Shown here: positions 45,048-55,504 of the stretch, in pieces
Layout: every line of letters starts with the position of its first letter
How positions within the stretch are numbered: position 1 is the first letter of the stretch
Source: Gliomastix tumulicola
Taxonomy: Eukaryota; Ascomycota; Sordariomycetes; Hypocreales; Bionectriaceae
Direction of reading: 5' to 3'
DNA: 64,000 nucleotides
Assembly: GCA_001599755.1 (NCBI GenBank)
Contig: BCHX01000005.1
Location: 3,840,409 to 3,904,408, forward strand
Position numbers and translations under genes: made by a program
The notes under the pieces: generated by a model
Database searches by the model: none
Told to the model about the DNA's origin: nothing
Seen by the model: the letters and a program-made list of their open reading frames with translations, nothing else

Positions 45048-48000
45048 ATGAGATTGCCCAGAATGTCTTCCTCCTCCAGCTGGGACGACGACGACAACGC
45101 CGTGGTGCTCGGCCCGGAGGACGTCCAGAACTACAATGAGGCGCAGGTCCTCCCCCTGCCCGCCGACGAGCTCGCCCGCGTGCGCGCCTGGCTCAAGCCG
45201 ACGGCCTACGACGCCGACAACGGCGAGTACCGCAAGCACCTCACGTCGCACCTGGCGGGCACGGGGGACTGGCTCTGCGACTCGGCGCCCTTCAAGGCAT
45301 GGCACGACGGCGATGAGCTGGGCAATGCGCAGGGCATGCTCTGGGTCAAGGGCATCCCGGGCTCGGGCAAGTCCGTCATGGCCGCGTCGCTCGTCCAGCG
45401 TCTTGCCGCCGAGGGCAACGGTAGCGGCAGCAGCGGCAGCGGCAGCGTGCCTGTGCTGTTCTTCTTCTTCCGCCAGATCATCGACGCGAACCACGCCCCC
45501 GCCGCGCTGCTCCGCGACTGGCTCGACCAGCTGCTGCCGTACAGCCCGCCGCTGCAGGTCCGGCTGAAGGAGCATATCGGCGCCGGCCGGGACCTCGAGA
45601 GCTTCACTGCGGAGAGCCTGTGGGAGGAGGTCACGAGCACGGTGACCGCACTGCCGAGGGTGTACTTTGTCGTGGACGCGCTGGACGAGATGGACCGGGG
45701 CAACGATGATTTCCTGCGGCGGCTGGCGAGTCTCGGATCGCTGGATCCGGGGCGTCTCAAGGTGCTCATCACGAGCCGGCCCGTGGCGAGTGTCGAGGGT
45801 CCGTTGCGGCTGCTGCCGATGCTCAAGGTCCGTCTGGAGGATGAGCTCGTGGATCGGGATATCCGGGCGTATGTCGCCTCGCGCCTCGCGACGTCTTCCA
45901 TCCCGGAGACGCAGCACGACGCGATCAAGCAGGCCGTCCCGGGCCGCGCAAATGGCCTGTTCCTCTACGCGAAGCTCGCCATGGATGCCTTTCTGAAGGA
46001 GGGTGCGGACGTGCACGAGGTCATGGAACTGCTGCCGTTGGATTTGAATGATATCTACGAGCGGCTGCTACGCGAACATGCCCAACGATCCCAAGTACCG
46101 CATTCCCTGCAGATTCTCATCCTATCGTGGGTCACGCACGCATCGCGGCCGCTGCGTCTGCTCGAGCTCGCCGAGATGATCCGCTTCGAGCACGATTCGG
46201 ATGGCCCCAAGGACCTCAAGTCGATCAAGGAGCTTGTCAGGACCGCCTGCGGCCCGCTCCTGGAGATCCTCCCCGACGAGACCGTGTGCGTCATTCACCA
46301 CTCCCTGACCGAGTTCCTGAACGGATCGACACGCAGCACTGATGCGTCAAGCAACCACTCGTATCCCATCCTTGACATGGGCTCGACCCATTCCCTGCTC
46401 GCACAAGCGTGCATCTCGTACATGATCAAGTCAGGGTGCCTAGACGCAGTAAAAGTCGGCGAAAACGCGGGAGAGAAGGATGACTCTTCTATCAACGAAA
46501 CGGACTTCTCCTCAATGCTTAGCGACACCGACGCCTACGAAGACGCCGTCGAGAACAAGAAGCTCCCGTCACAATACCCCTTCCTGACCTACTGCCTCGA
46601 GAGCTGCAAGTACCACCTCAAGAAGGCGGAGGACAACAGCAGCGAGAGCCTGGACGAGGAGCTCATGCGCAGTGTCGAGAGCGTCCTCACGGGGCGGAAC
46701 TTCACGGCGCTGAATACCCTCATCGTCGGGACCCGGTTCAAGCAGACGCCTCTGCATGTGCTCGCCCGCTGGGGCCTGTCTAAATGTCTGTCCCTGTTCA
46801 TCGGCAAGGCAGAGTGTGAGGTCGACGCAAAGGACGCCCGCGGAGAGACGCCGCTCTTCCACGCAGCCTCCGACGGCCACGATGCGACGGTGAAGGCGCT
46901 CCTCGCCCACGGAGCCGACCCAGACGAGCCCTCTGACCATGACGGCTACCGACCGCTGCACAAGGCAGCCAGGAACGACCACGGCGGCGTCGCGGAGCTC
47001 CTCCTCAGCGCCGGCGTCAGCCCGATGACGCGGAAGGCTAAGGAGAGCCCTGGGAACTGGTGCGGCAACGCGTCGCGGACGACGGGACACACGGCTCTGA
47101 TGTACGCCATGGAGGAAGCCAACAGGAACGCTGCCGCGGCCTTCATCCGCCATCTGAACGACACCAAGACGGTCAGCCGGGCCCTCTCCTGGGCGGCGGG
47201 AAAGGGCGATGTGCAGATCGTGCGGAGCATCCTCGCCCATCCGCTCGTCGACGTCAACGCGCGCGTCCGCGGAGACACGCCCCTCTTCACGGCGGCCCGG
47301 ATAGTGCGTGTGGGAGCCGCCATCGCCCTGCTCGAGGCCGGTGCCGATCCGTCCATCATGTCCTGGTGGTCCGGCCACGAGTTTCCCGGCATGGGCGGAC
47401 AGGGCCGCGGAGCGCCGCCGTCTGACTCGTCTTCGGACGACGACAACGACGACAACGAGAGCGGGGAAGAGCTGCCGGGCACCGGACGATACGGATATGG
47501 CTTCAACGCCCTTCATTCCCTCTGCGGCTGCCTGGAAAGGGGCCGGCAGCGGGGGAAGGGGAAGGTCTCGGATGAGGAGGAGCTGCGGAGGTGCGTGGCG
47601 CTGATGCTGGACGCCGGGATCGATGTCAATACCAAGGATGAATATGGCCAGACGCCCCTATTCTTGGCGTCCATCTGGTCCGCCTGCCTCGTCGAGCTGC
47701 TTCTCGAGGCGGGAGCCGATGCCACTATGGAGTTCCCAGGCGGCGACTCTTGTCTGCATGCCACGAATGACGCCAAGATTGCGCAGCTGCTCGTGGAAAA
47801 GGGCCACGTCGACATCAACAAGAGGCGACACTCGGACGGCCGGACGGCCCTGCTCGGTGCCATCGCGGCAAAGAAATATCCCCTGGTCAAGCAGCTCGTA
47901 GACCTCGGCGCCGACGTCACTGCGACGGACGCCGACGGCCGAGGACCGCTGCACCTTCTAGTCGCGTCGGTCGAGTCCTACGCCCTGGGAGAATGCGAGA

Positions 48001-51000
48001 GCACCCTTGAGACTCTGCTCGCCGCCGGCGTCTCGCCCAACGCACGCGATCAGGCGGGCAGGACGCCGCTCCACGGCCTGAAGACGCTGTTCGCCAGCCA
48101 GCAGAAGTTCGTGCGGATGCTGGTCGAGGCCGGGGCGGATGTCAACGCCCGCGACCATAAGGGATATCCGCTGCTGTTCAACTTTGCCAAGTCGACGAGG
48201 CGGCGCAAGGACGACCGCGACTTCACGCCCGAGGTCTTGCAGACGTTGGTCGACTTCGGTGTACGGCTGGACGTGGTCGACTACGAGGGGCGCAATGTGC
48301 TGTTCTGGTACTTTGAGCATGAGAACGCGCATTCGGAGCTGGTCGAGGCGCTCGTGCTCGCCGGAGCAGACCCCCATGCTCGTGATTTTGCAGGGAATAC
48401 GCTGTGGCACAACACCTTCAAGAACGGTCCAACTCCCTTGAAGAAGTCGGATGTCGAAGTGCTGAAGCAGCTCAACGTCGACATTGAGGCTCGAAACTGC
48501 GCGGGACACTCGGCTCTGCACATCATCGCCGCCCGCGGACCGGAGAACATCGCCCTGGGGCTCGAGCTGTTCCCTGCTGCTGTTGATAGCAAGGACAACG
48601 ACGGCGTCCGTGCGCTGCACATCGCGTGCAGAGACTCGGAGGAGAGCGTGGCCAAGCTCCTGGCGGCCGGCGCAAGTCCAACTGCGCATACATACGAAGG
48701 CATCACGCCGCTGCACGTCGCGGCGCGCTTCCGCCAGTCGAACATTATGGGTATGCTCCTGGAGAAGATCGGGGAGGAGTCTCACGATCCGCAGGCGGCG
48801 TTGGCGGCTCATCTGAACGCTACACGTCGACAGGAGCCTTCGGCCCTGCATCTGGCGTGTCGGTCCGGCTGCCCCGAGACTGTGGCTCTGCTGCTCGCTG
48901 CCGGCGCCGATCTGAATCTGCAGGATCGCAGCAAGGATAAATTGACGCCGCTGCGGTGGGTTGCGCAGTACGAGGACGAGGAAGCGCTGTGGCGTGTGAA
49001 GAAGGCCGTCTCGTGGACGTCGTTTGGCATCAAGCTAGCCGACTCTCGACGCGAGTCGCAGGGTGAGTCGCCGCGTCTGCATGGATTAGGATCGGGGGGC
49101 CAGCATGTCGGTCGCGTGGAAGATATCCTGAACCTGCTTCACTCTCATGGGGCGAAAGTGGTACTGCATAAAAAGAAGAAGGGCAATGGCACGGTACTGG
49201 CACACGACAACAGGACTGAGCTCGACAAGGCCATCGAGGACAGTCTAGGCAATGACTACACCACCGCTTGCCTGGTGAAGTTCTGGCACCGCCTGGCTGC
49301 TGCTGCTCAGGCGGAAGGGCCTGACGGCGATGGAGAATTGTTGGAGCCTGCATCTTACGTCAGATCGTCCTCGCACGGAAACTTGAGACTCAGATATCCC
49401 GTCCTCGCCAGCTTGAACCGCCGCGAAGCGTCTCTGGCGGCCTTCAAGGAGACCAAGCCGTGGCAGAGACGTCCTCCGTACCATCTTGCGATCTACGGCT
49501 CGTTCCGCCCAGATCACACCTGGTCTCTTGAGGGGCTCATCAAGGAGCATCAGTGGGACAGCATCCGGTGCTGGTTCGAGAACGACCCGGACTGCTTCTC
49601 CCACATGAGTTACAACGAGGATACCAAGATCGCCGACCTCATCCAGTCCGGACACGACTCGCTCGTTGGCCATCTTCTCACGCCGGAGAGGCTCGCGGAG
49701 CGTGAGGAGAAGCTGAAGGCCTTGACGAAAAGCGATCGCCAACGAAATCTGCCCCTGCTGCAGACGGCCTGCAGCCGTAAGCACGGCAACATCCCCATGC
49801 TGCGATGCCTCGTCGAGAAGGTCGGCGTGGACGTGAACGAGCAGAAGGAAGGGACCGAGTACGTCGACGGTGGGGAGAGGCCCGTGGATGACGACAGCGC
49901 GCTGCACGTCCTGGCCGCAGGAAGTCACTGGTGGCAAGCGGCCGAGGGACTGCCGTATCTGATATCCAAGGGGGCCAGCCTCGAGCTCAGGGACAAGAAG
50001 GGTCGGACGCCGCTTCTCCGTGCCCTGGAACGCGGCGGATATACCGGTAGACGCGCGGCTCGTGTCCTGGTCGAGGCTGGGGCGGACGTCGACGCCGTTA
50101 ACAACTCGGGCCGGAGCTGCCTTGCTGTGGCCGGAAGTGATACTGAACTTGTCAAGTTGCTGCTGGACAGAGGAGCAGAAGTGACTGCGTCTGCCATCTT
50201 CTCAGCCATCGCGGAGGGAAACGCAGAGCTCCTCGATGCTCTGCTCCAGCGAGCCAGCCCCGACGCACGCACCCCGCTCCAGACGACGACCAACAAGGCT
50301 CAAAGAAGGGACCGAAACTGCCTGGTCGACGACCACGAGATGTATCCGCTCTATTACGCGTCCCTGCAAGTCCCCAACCGCTTCAAGGAGGAACGAGCCT
50401 ACGCGTACGACACGAGCTTGACCAAGGGCGAGTTTCTCAGGCGCCATCTTCCGTGCGTCGAAGTCCTCGTGCGACGGGGAGCCGATCCGTTCGTCACGTA
50501 CACGAGGGGGAGAGTAGCGAAGGAGAACATCTTCGGGCCCGACGAGTACGTCGACGAGGAAGCCGTGCTCCTGCACGATCTGCTCGAGGAGGGCGGGCTG
50601 ATCAGACCAATCCTCGAGAGCATCCGCGATCTTGATCTGGAACGCAGAGATGCCCGCGGTCGAACCCCCCTGCTGGCTGCGTGTCGGAGCCAGGTCGGAC
50701 CAGACTATAGCATCGACGCCGTCCGTGTCCGTTCTCTCGGCTGGATGAAGCAAGTCCTGGATGACGATCGAGCCCCGGATACGCCGTCGGCTGTCGAGCT
50801 ATTCCTCAGCAAGGGTGCCTCTGCTGCCGCGCAGGACAACGACAAGAGGAATGCGCTTCACCACATCCTGAGGAGCGGGCCGAGCGGCGGCATCAAGGCG
50901 ATGCGGCGCCTGCTAGAATGTGCCCCGGAGCTGGTGCATCAGCTCGACGACGCGGGAGAGACGGCGCTGCACTACGCCTTGAGGCGACATGATGGGTGGA

Positions 51001-51563
51001 ATCGGCTGAATGTTGAGACCATTGAGCTGCTGATCGATGCCGGCGCCGACGTAACGATCCCCGATAAAGAGGGGAGCACGGCTCTTCACAGGCTCGGGCT
51101 GTGGCTCGCGGAGAAGCCATCGAGTGAGACGGATGGGCTCCCTTACCACCGTCTCTTCCAACGATGCCTCTCCCTGGGCCTCCCGATCAACGGCCGCAAC
51201 CACAAGGGCGAAACACCCCTCTTCAGCTTCATTGCAGCCCAAGGCGAGGACCGATCCCAATCCTACGATCCAGGCGACCACGAGCGACAGAAGGCCACAC
51301 TGAACATGATCTTGGACGCCGGGGCAGATGTCCTGACGACCAACAACGAGGGTGACACGCTCCTGCACGTCGTCGCGTCCACGGATGAAAGATTGCGCCG
51401 CGAGGACAGCAAGGATAGGGATAAGAGCGGCAAGGTCATGGTCGAGCGCTTCCAGTGGCTCGTGGAGCAGGGACTTGATCCGATGAGGGAGAATCTGAGG
51501 AGCCAGACGAGTTTGGACATTGCTGCTTTGAATTCGAACACGATGATTTTGGATCTGTTTTAG
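45048..51563 (+). CDS. Giant NACHT-ankyrin repeat protein, 2171 aa
   Basis: Single uninterrupted frame of 6516 nt. ATG at 45048; a second ATG at 45063 has A at -3 and may be preferred. The N-terminus is short (about 60 residues, acidic, linker QNYNEAQVLPLPADEL), with no recognisable effector domain. NACHT ATPase: P-loop GIPGSGKS at residues 102-109; Walker B FVVDALDEMD about 207-216; winged-helix region about 340-450 (ILSWVTHASRPLRLLELAEMI, HHSLTEFL). Ankyrin repeats follow from about residue 570 to the end, in two blocks separated by about 200 residues of non-ankyrin sequence (about 1430-1630). Family knowledge: fungal NLR-like proteins of this type act in allorecognition or immunity. The repeat number is well above usual; the ligand is unknown. 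Confidence 0.93.
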   Translation: MRLPRMSSSSSWDDDDNAVVLGPEDVQNYNEAQVLPLPADELARVRAWLKPTAYDADNGEYRKHLTSHLAGTGDWLCDSAPFKAWHDGDELGNAQGMLWVKGIPGSGKSVMAASLVQRLAAEGNGSGSSGSGSVPVLFFFFRQIIDANHAPAALLRDWLDQLLPYSPPLQVRLKEHIGAGRDLESFTAESLWEEVTSTVTALPRVYFVVDALDEMDRGNDDFLRRLASLGSLDPGRLKVLITSRPVASVEGPLRLLPMLKVRLEDELVDRDIRAYVASRLATSSIPETQHDAIKQAVPGRANGLFLYAKLAMDAFLKEGADVHEVMELLPLDLNDIYERLLREHAQRSQVPHSLQILILSWVTHASRPLRLLELAEMIRFEHDSDGPKDLKSIKELVRTACGPLLEILPDETVCVIHHSLTEFLNGSTRSTDASSNHSYPILDMGSTHSLLAQACISYMIKSGCLDAVKVGENAGEKDDSSINETDFSSMLSDTDAYEDAVENKKLPSQYPFLTYCLESCKYHLKKAEDNSSESLDEELMRSVESVLTGRNFTALNTLIVGTRFKQTPLHVLARWGLSKCLSLFIGKAECEVDAKDARGETPLFHAASDGHDATVKALLAHGADPDEPSDHDGYRPLHKAARNDHGGVAELLLSAGVSPMTRKAKESPGNWCGNASRTTGHTALMYAMEEANRNAAAAFIRHLNDTKTVSRALSWAAGKGDVQIVRSILAHPLVDVNARVRGDTPLFTAARIVRVGAAIALLEAGADPSIMSWWSGHEFPGMGGQGRGAPPSDSSSDDDNDDNESGEELPGTGRYGYGFNALHSLCGCLERGRQRGKGKVSDEEELRRCVALMLDAGIDVNTKDEYGQTPLFLASIWSACLVELLLEAGADATMEFPGGDSCLHATNDAKIAQLLVEKGHVDINKRRHSDGRTALLGAIAAKKYPLVKQLVDLGADVTATDADGRGPLHLLVASVESYALGECESTLETLLAAGVSPNARDQAGRTPLHGLKTLFASQQKFVRMLVEAGADVNARDHKGYPLLFNFAKSTRRRKDDRDFTPEVLQTLVDFGVRLDVVDYEGRNVLFWYFEHENAHSELVEALVLAGADPHARDFAGNTLWHNTFKNGPTPLKKSDVEVLKQLNVDIEARNCAGHSALHIIAARGPENIALGLELFPAAVDSKDNDGVRALHIACRDSEESVAKLLAAGASPTAHTYEGITPLHVAARFRQSNIMGMLLEKIGEESHDPQAALAAHLNATRRQEPSALHLACRSGCPETVALLLAAGADLNLQDRSKDKLTPLRWVAQYEDEEALWRVKKAVSWTSFGIKLADSRRESQGESPRLHGLGSGGQHVGRVEDILNLLHSHGAKVVLHKKKKGNGTVLAHDNRTELDKAIEDSLGNDYTTACLVKFWHRLAAAAQAEGPDGDGELLEPASYVRSSSHGNLRLRYPVLASLNRREASLAAFKETKPWQRRPPYHLAIYGSFRPDHTWSLEGLIKEHQWDSIRCWFENDPDCFSHMSYNEDTKIADLIQSGHDSLVGHLLTPERLAEREEKLKALTKSDRQRNLPLLQTACSRKHGNIPMLRCLVEKVGVDVNEQKEGTEYVDGGERPVDDDSALHVLAAGSHWWQAAEGLPYLISKGASLELRDKKGRTPLLRALERGGYTGRRAARVLVEAGADVDAVNNSGRSCLAVAGSDTELVKLLLDRGAEVTASAIFSAIAEGNAELLDALLQRASPDARTPLQTTTNKAQRRDRNCLVDDHEMYPLYYASLQVPNRFKEERAYAYDTSLTKGEFLRRHLPCVEVLVRRGADPFVTYTRGRVAKENIFGPDEYVDEEAVLLHDLLEEGGLIRPILESIRDLDLERRDARGRTPLLAACRSQVGPDYSIDAVRVRSLGWMKQVLDDDRAPDTPSAVELFLSKGASAAAQDNDKRNALHHILRSGPSGGIKAMRRLLECAPELVHQLDDAGETALHYALRRHDGWNRLNVETIELLIDAGADVTIPDKEGSTALHRLGLWLAEKPSSETDGLPYHRLFQRCLSLGLPINGRNHKGETPLFSFIAAQGEDRSQSYDPGDHERQKATLNMILDAGADVLTTNNEGDTLLHVVASTDERLRREDSKDRDKSGKVMVERFQWLVEQGLDPMRENLRSQTSLDIAALNSNTMILDLF

Positions 51564-53181
51564 GAGGCAGAGGTAGCGAGGGTCCGAGGGTCAACATTGT
51601 GTGTGAGGAGGTTGGCACGGTGAGATTGCTTAGCTATGGGCTTGTTATCGAAGAGAGCGACAATTTGGCACACCAGAATGTTTTGAATTTCATTTTTGAA
51701 GTACTAGAGGGCCACTGAATGCTTGAGCCAGTGACCCTTATCTCCCTTGCGACCAGGATCCCACGGAACCATCCATACTCGGCTCCTTGCCCCATGCTTC
51801 ACTGTCCTACCTCCTCGTGAATAATCCTATTTGTTTCGTTGCATGACTAGTCCATGTCCCAGAGTTTTGGCCGTCCAAAAACCAGTAAACAGGTCAGTAA
51901 CCTCCATCAGGAGGCACTTGATGTGAACGGCTCTCATCAGGTATTGAAAATGGTTGAATGTGGTCGTTATTGAGCCAGCCATGATCTGCCTGCGCGCGAT
52001 GCAGCGTAAACTTCTCGGCCATTGATCCTTCCGAATGCGTGCCCTTGGAAGATATACAAGGCGAAGTTCGCAGCATACTGCAAGCCACTCGACTCCCCCC
52101 ACGATATTTGACTGCCAGAGTGCACGTATAGCATTCTGCTTTGTCGGTCTTCAGAACTGTTGGACGAGCGGCAGCCAATATCCCCGTTGGCTCTCGGGAC
52201 AGGGTATCGGGCTTGAAGGCGAGGCCAAAAGACTCCTCGGACGATGCACAAGTACCCTCGTCCCGACAGATCCTCCGTAGATCGCGTCATGCCCATCGAC
52301 GGGCACAGAAGCTGGCCAATCATCTGATTCTCTAGACTCTGCCGTGATATTTGTTGTAACAGATCGAGATCGACAAGGGTTAATGGACATGATAAGTTGC
52401 TGCCGCCCAAGGTCGGAGGGCGATATGGGCGCCGGACTGCACGCGCCAAGTATCGGGCGTGCTGGCGGAGAAGGATGTAAGAAGGGACAGGGGCGCGGAT
52501 CCTCGGCACTCAAGAGGGGAGACTCAAGAGGAGACCGGCGACCGGGCCGTCTGCTCGACGATAGCCAGAACGGTCATCTTCGTCATCTTCGTCGTCGTCG
52601 TCTTCCTCGTCGTCTTCCTCGTCGTTGCTGGTGTTGCTACTGTTGCTGGTCGCTGGTCGGTCAGTCGTCTCACAACAGGCCACACGAATGCCTTGCGGAA
52701 TCAAAGGCCAAAACAAAGGATAGAGACATGAGTCCCAGTACAACTTTGTGTTTTTGGGGTGTGGTCATTCTACTCTGAGTACTAGGTTGGGAAGAATAAG
52801 ACATCTTTAAAATCGGGTTGGAGGGAACCACCGGACATCCTGTCTGGAAGGCGGCAACTTCTTCTTTTCTGTGCCGCTTCTGTAGGCGAATAAATATTTC
52901 GGCTATATGGCCATATATCTTGGCTGTGTACGTGGCTTAAGATTTTCTTCCACTTTATGTTGCTTTCCATCTTGGTGACTGTCGGTGAGAAAGTTAGTTC
53001 AGGCTGAACCTGCTAACTGCGTTGTTCCTGCCTCGTATCAGCGCAGGTAACTATGCTTACTAGTATCTAGCAGGCCCCTATTCAAGATGTCGATTTATAG
53101 CTGTTAGTACCTGCTTAAAGTAGTTCGCACGCTCTTCCCACTTACCTCCCTAGCTACCTACTCGCAGAGTTCGCTTAAGCC

Positions 53182-53541
53182 GTGACACCACCTCGACCTC
53201 CAGGTCTCAAGCCTCGACCCCCGCTCATGGCTCAAGCCCCAGCCCCGGACTCGCGTTTAGTCACTCCTCCTCCGCCCCTGGCCGTCGCTCCGTGTCCCCT
53301 GGGGCACCCGACGACGCCTCCGCCTCCTCGCTCGCTCACCCGCCCGCCCCGTAGACCCCGTCCCCCGGTCTACCACCCTCTGTGGCCGGGTCTGTTGCCG
53401 GCTCCGGCTCCGGCTCCTCCTCCACCGCCGACGCCTGCCTCGCGCCCCCCGTGGCCGTCGACACCTCCTCCTCCTCCGCCCAATCTTGGGCAACAACGGT
53501 CACCCGGCGTGTGCCGTCCGGCCCCCACGACGATTAGCTAA
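53182..53541 (+). other. Pro-rich low-complexity frame, doubtful gene
   Basis: 119-aa frame dominated by Pro, Ala, Arg and Ser with no signal peptide or motif. GC-rich CCT/CCG repeats give open frames on both strands, so openness is weak evidence. The abrupt switch to AT-rich sequence after the stop is unusual for a gene here. It may be a remnant of a longer coding or repetitive unit; function none assigned. Confidence 0.2.
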
Positions 53542-53994
53542 GTATTTCTTATTATTCGTATCCTTTATATTATTATAACTACTTTAATATAATGGAATGG
53601 TGCCCTGTCGGGCGTTTGTGTCTTCTCGCTTTTCTGACTCTGAACTTGTTATTGCATTTGCGCTATGTGAAGCTAAGATGTGATGCTGGTCTTCGACACG
53701 ACCTGACGGCTCTACATATCGATGACGTGTGTATACTCTTCCTTGCCCCAACCTGCCGCATTCCAAGAATCATTCTAGGATGTCAATACCAGGGGCCTGG
53801 GCTAGCACTCTTATATATACACTCATGTATCGATGGAAAACCATCAAGGCCACGGTATCCTGGTGGCTGACCGGCCCAGCCTTAAAAGTAGAGTTGGAAT
53901 CAACCCAGCCGCGGATAGAATCATGGTTGTGATAAGTATTGAGGGGCAGAGCATGCCCCATTCTCGGGGTCACCTGCTCTTTGACTCGCTAGCT

Positions 53995-54082
53995 CTTATT
54001 CAACAACATGTCCGTATCCTTTGTTGGACACGGACAAAAAGTATTGAGGGCACCAGAGGTTACGGATATGCAGTTGAATAAG
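53995..54082. mobile_element. Small fold-back (MITE-like) element
   Basis: 88-bp segment whose ends are inverted copies of one another: 25-nt arms at 53995-54019 and 54058-54082 match at 21 of 25 positions, with the outer 10 (CTTATTCAAC) identical. A GTCCGT...ACGGAC pair is also present inside (54010-54035). No clear target-site duplication is visible, and the element has no coding capacity. It may be a miniature element or a solo inverted repeat. Confidence 0.5.
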
Positions 54083-54232
54083 GGCCAAGGAAAAGATTCA
54101 AGCATCTTCCCATTGTGAAAGGCCACTGCTGCAGGAAGCCTTGTTCCATTGAAGATTCTATTATCCTAGTAATACCCAGCTCCTTGAGATGAATAGAGTG
54201 AGCATTTACTCCTTGAAATCAGCGGAGGTTTC

Positions 54233-55504
54233 TTATGAGCTGCTCGGCTCGATAGTCGGAGTCGTCGTAAAACTAAAACCCAGCGTCCTGAGCCGCTTCT
54301 CCAGGTATCCAAGCGCCTCCCAGAACACCTCAATGCCCCCAGCACACTTGCCGCTCTCGAGGTGCTGTGCCAGTGCGCCAGCGTTCTTGAACGCCCTGAT
54401 GACTTTACCTTCTGCAGATGCCCCGGACATGAGCTTCGCTGGGCAGAACAGGAAGGGCTCGGCGTGGGTAGGTGAGCGGAGATGATCTTGGAGGGCTCTC
54501 TGCGTTGCGAACGGGCGGCGATTCGGGGGACAGAAGGGGCAATAGCCTGACTGTCCAGACGTTTCGGAGACAAGCATTGCCCACTCCTTGGTGCTCCCGT
54601 ACGTGGGAGTTCGTGTGCCATCAACGAAGCTCGAAGGAACGCTGATCTGCGATGGCGTTTGGATAAGGGCTCCGTTGTCTGATTCTGATTCTGTGTCTGA
54701 GGCTCCGGTGTCACTGTCTGATGAGCTGTCACTGTCCAGTGAGCTCAAAACGAGCCGGTTGTTGGACTCGAGAAGTAGTTGTGAGATGTTCGATGTCGGC
54801 GGGGATGTAATGAGCCTGTCCGTATCATGTGTAATGATGATGTCCCTGAGCTTGTCGAGATCCATGCCTGAAGGGCACGACCCGCTCTCGAGATGCTGAA
54901 GCAGCGCAGATGGGCTCGAGAATGTTTTCCGGCATGATGATCCCGCAATGCAAGGGATTTGGCCGAGAGGCTTCGAGACGGGCTTGCCGAGGGGCTTATG
55001 CTTCAAGGATACAGAATGGGCCTGCAACGCCTTAGCATTCTTGAAACTCCGACCGCAGAGCTCACACTGGACGCCATTTCCTGGGCCGTTCGAATCCTTC
55101 TTGGCTTTCTTCTTCTTATGAACCGCCGTCTCGAGATGCTGTCGTAAGGCATCGAAGCTCTTGAAACTAACGTCGCAGTCGCAGCAGCGAAAGTCCGTCG
55201 AGTGCTGCTCGCTCTCCAGGTGAGCCGCGAGGGCGGTACGGCTGGTGAAGACCTGACCGCACTCGCCGCAGGCGCAGTGTCCTACTCGTCGCTGGTGCTC
55301 GGCCAAGGCCTCCTGGTTTCTGAATGAGGCGGGGCAGCTTGGGCACTTTTCTTTGTGGGCGAAGGCGACGTGGTCCCGATAGACGCTCACTGATCCTAAG
55401 ATTTTGCCGCAGTCTGGGCAGACGCTGTGGCCAGTCTTTCTCTTGTGTTGGCGGGTGGCGATCCGGGGGCGGACTTTTGCAGTGCAGATGATGCAGGACT
55501 CCAT
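54233..55504 (-). CDS. Multi-C2H2 zinc finger protein
   Basis: Single exon, 423 aa, start at 55504 (MESCIICTAK). At least five to six C2H2-type fingers lie in the N-terminal half (VCPDCGK ... HVAFAH; CPSCPASF ... HQRRVGH; CGECGQVF ... HLESEQH; CCDCDVSF ... HLETAVH; CELCGRSF ... HSVSLKH), several with the CX2CX12HX5H spacing of dsRNA/ZNF-like or matrin-like fingers rather than the classical CX2CX12HX3H. A Ser/Asp-rich acidic region lies near 255-290, and two more finger-like units (CPFCPPNRRPF ... HLRSPTH; then KNAGALAQHLESGKC) near the end. It may bind nucleic acid; whether DNA or RNA is open. Neighbours give no further hint. Confidence 0.85.
   Translation of the reverse strand: MESCIICTAKVRPRIATRQHKRKTGHSVCPDCGKILGSVSVYRDHVAFAHKEKCPSCPASFRNQEALAEHQRRVGHCACGECGQVFTSRTALAAHLESEQHSTDFRCCDCDVSFKSFDALRQHLETAVHKKKKAKKDSNGPGNGVQCELCGRSFKNAKALQAHSVSLKHKPLGKPVSKPLGQIPCIAGSSCRKTFSSPSALLQHLESGSCPSGMDLDKLRDIIITHDTDRLITSPPTSNISQLLLESNNRLVLSSLDSDSSSDSDTGASDTESESDNGALIQTPSQISVPSSFVDGTRTPTYGSTKEWAMLVSETSGQSGYCPFCPPNRRPFATQRALQDHLRSPTHAEPFLFCPAKLMSGASAEGKVIRAFKNAGALAQHLESGKCAGGIEVFWEALGYLEKRLRTLGFSFTTTPTIEPSSS

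Larger units (their letters stand above)
51564..54232. other. Long intergenic region with simple-sequence and decayed-looking stretches
   Basis: About 2.7 kb after the NACHT-ankyrin gene. A minus-strand 180-aa frame (51967-52509) and a Pro-rich frame (53182-53541) have no domain I can name. The Pro-rich block ends in AT-rich sequence (53540-53590) and may be a decayed element. A small inverted-repeat element lies near the right end. Confidence 0.5.

Noticed and set aside
51967..52509. 180-aa minus-strand ORF as a HET-type effector next to the NLR
   Set aside because: No HET motif or any other landmark could be found; similar-sized ORFs overlap it on the same strand.
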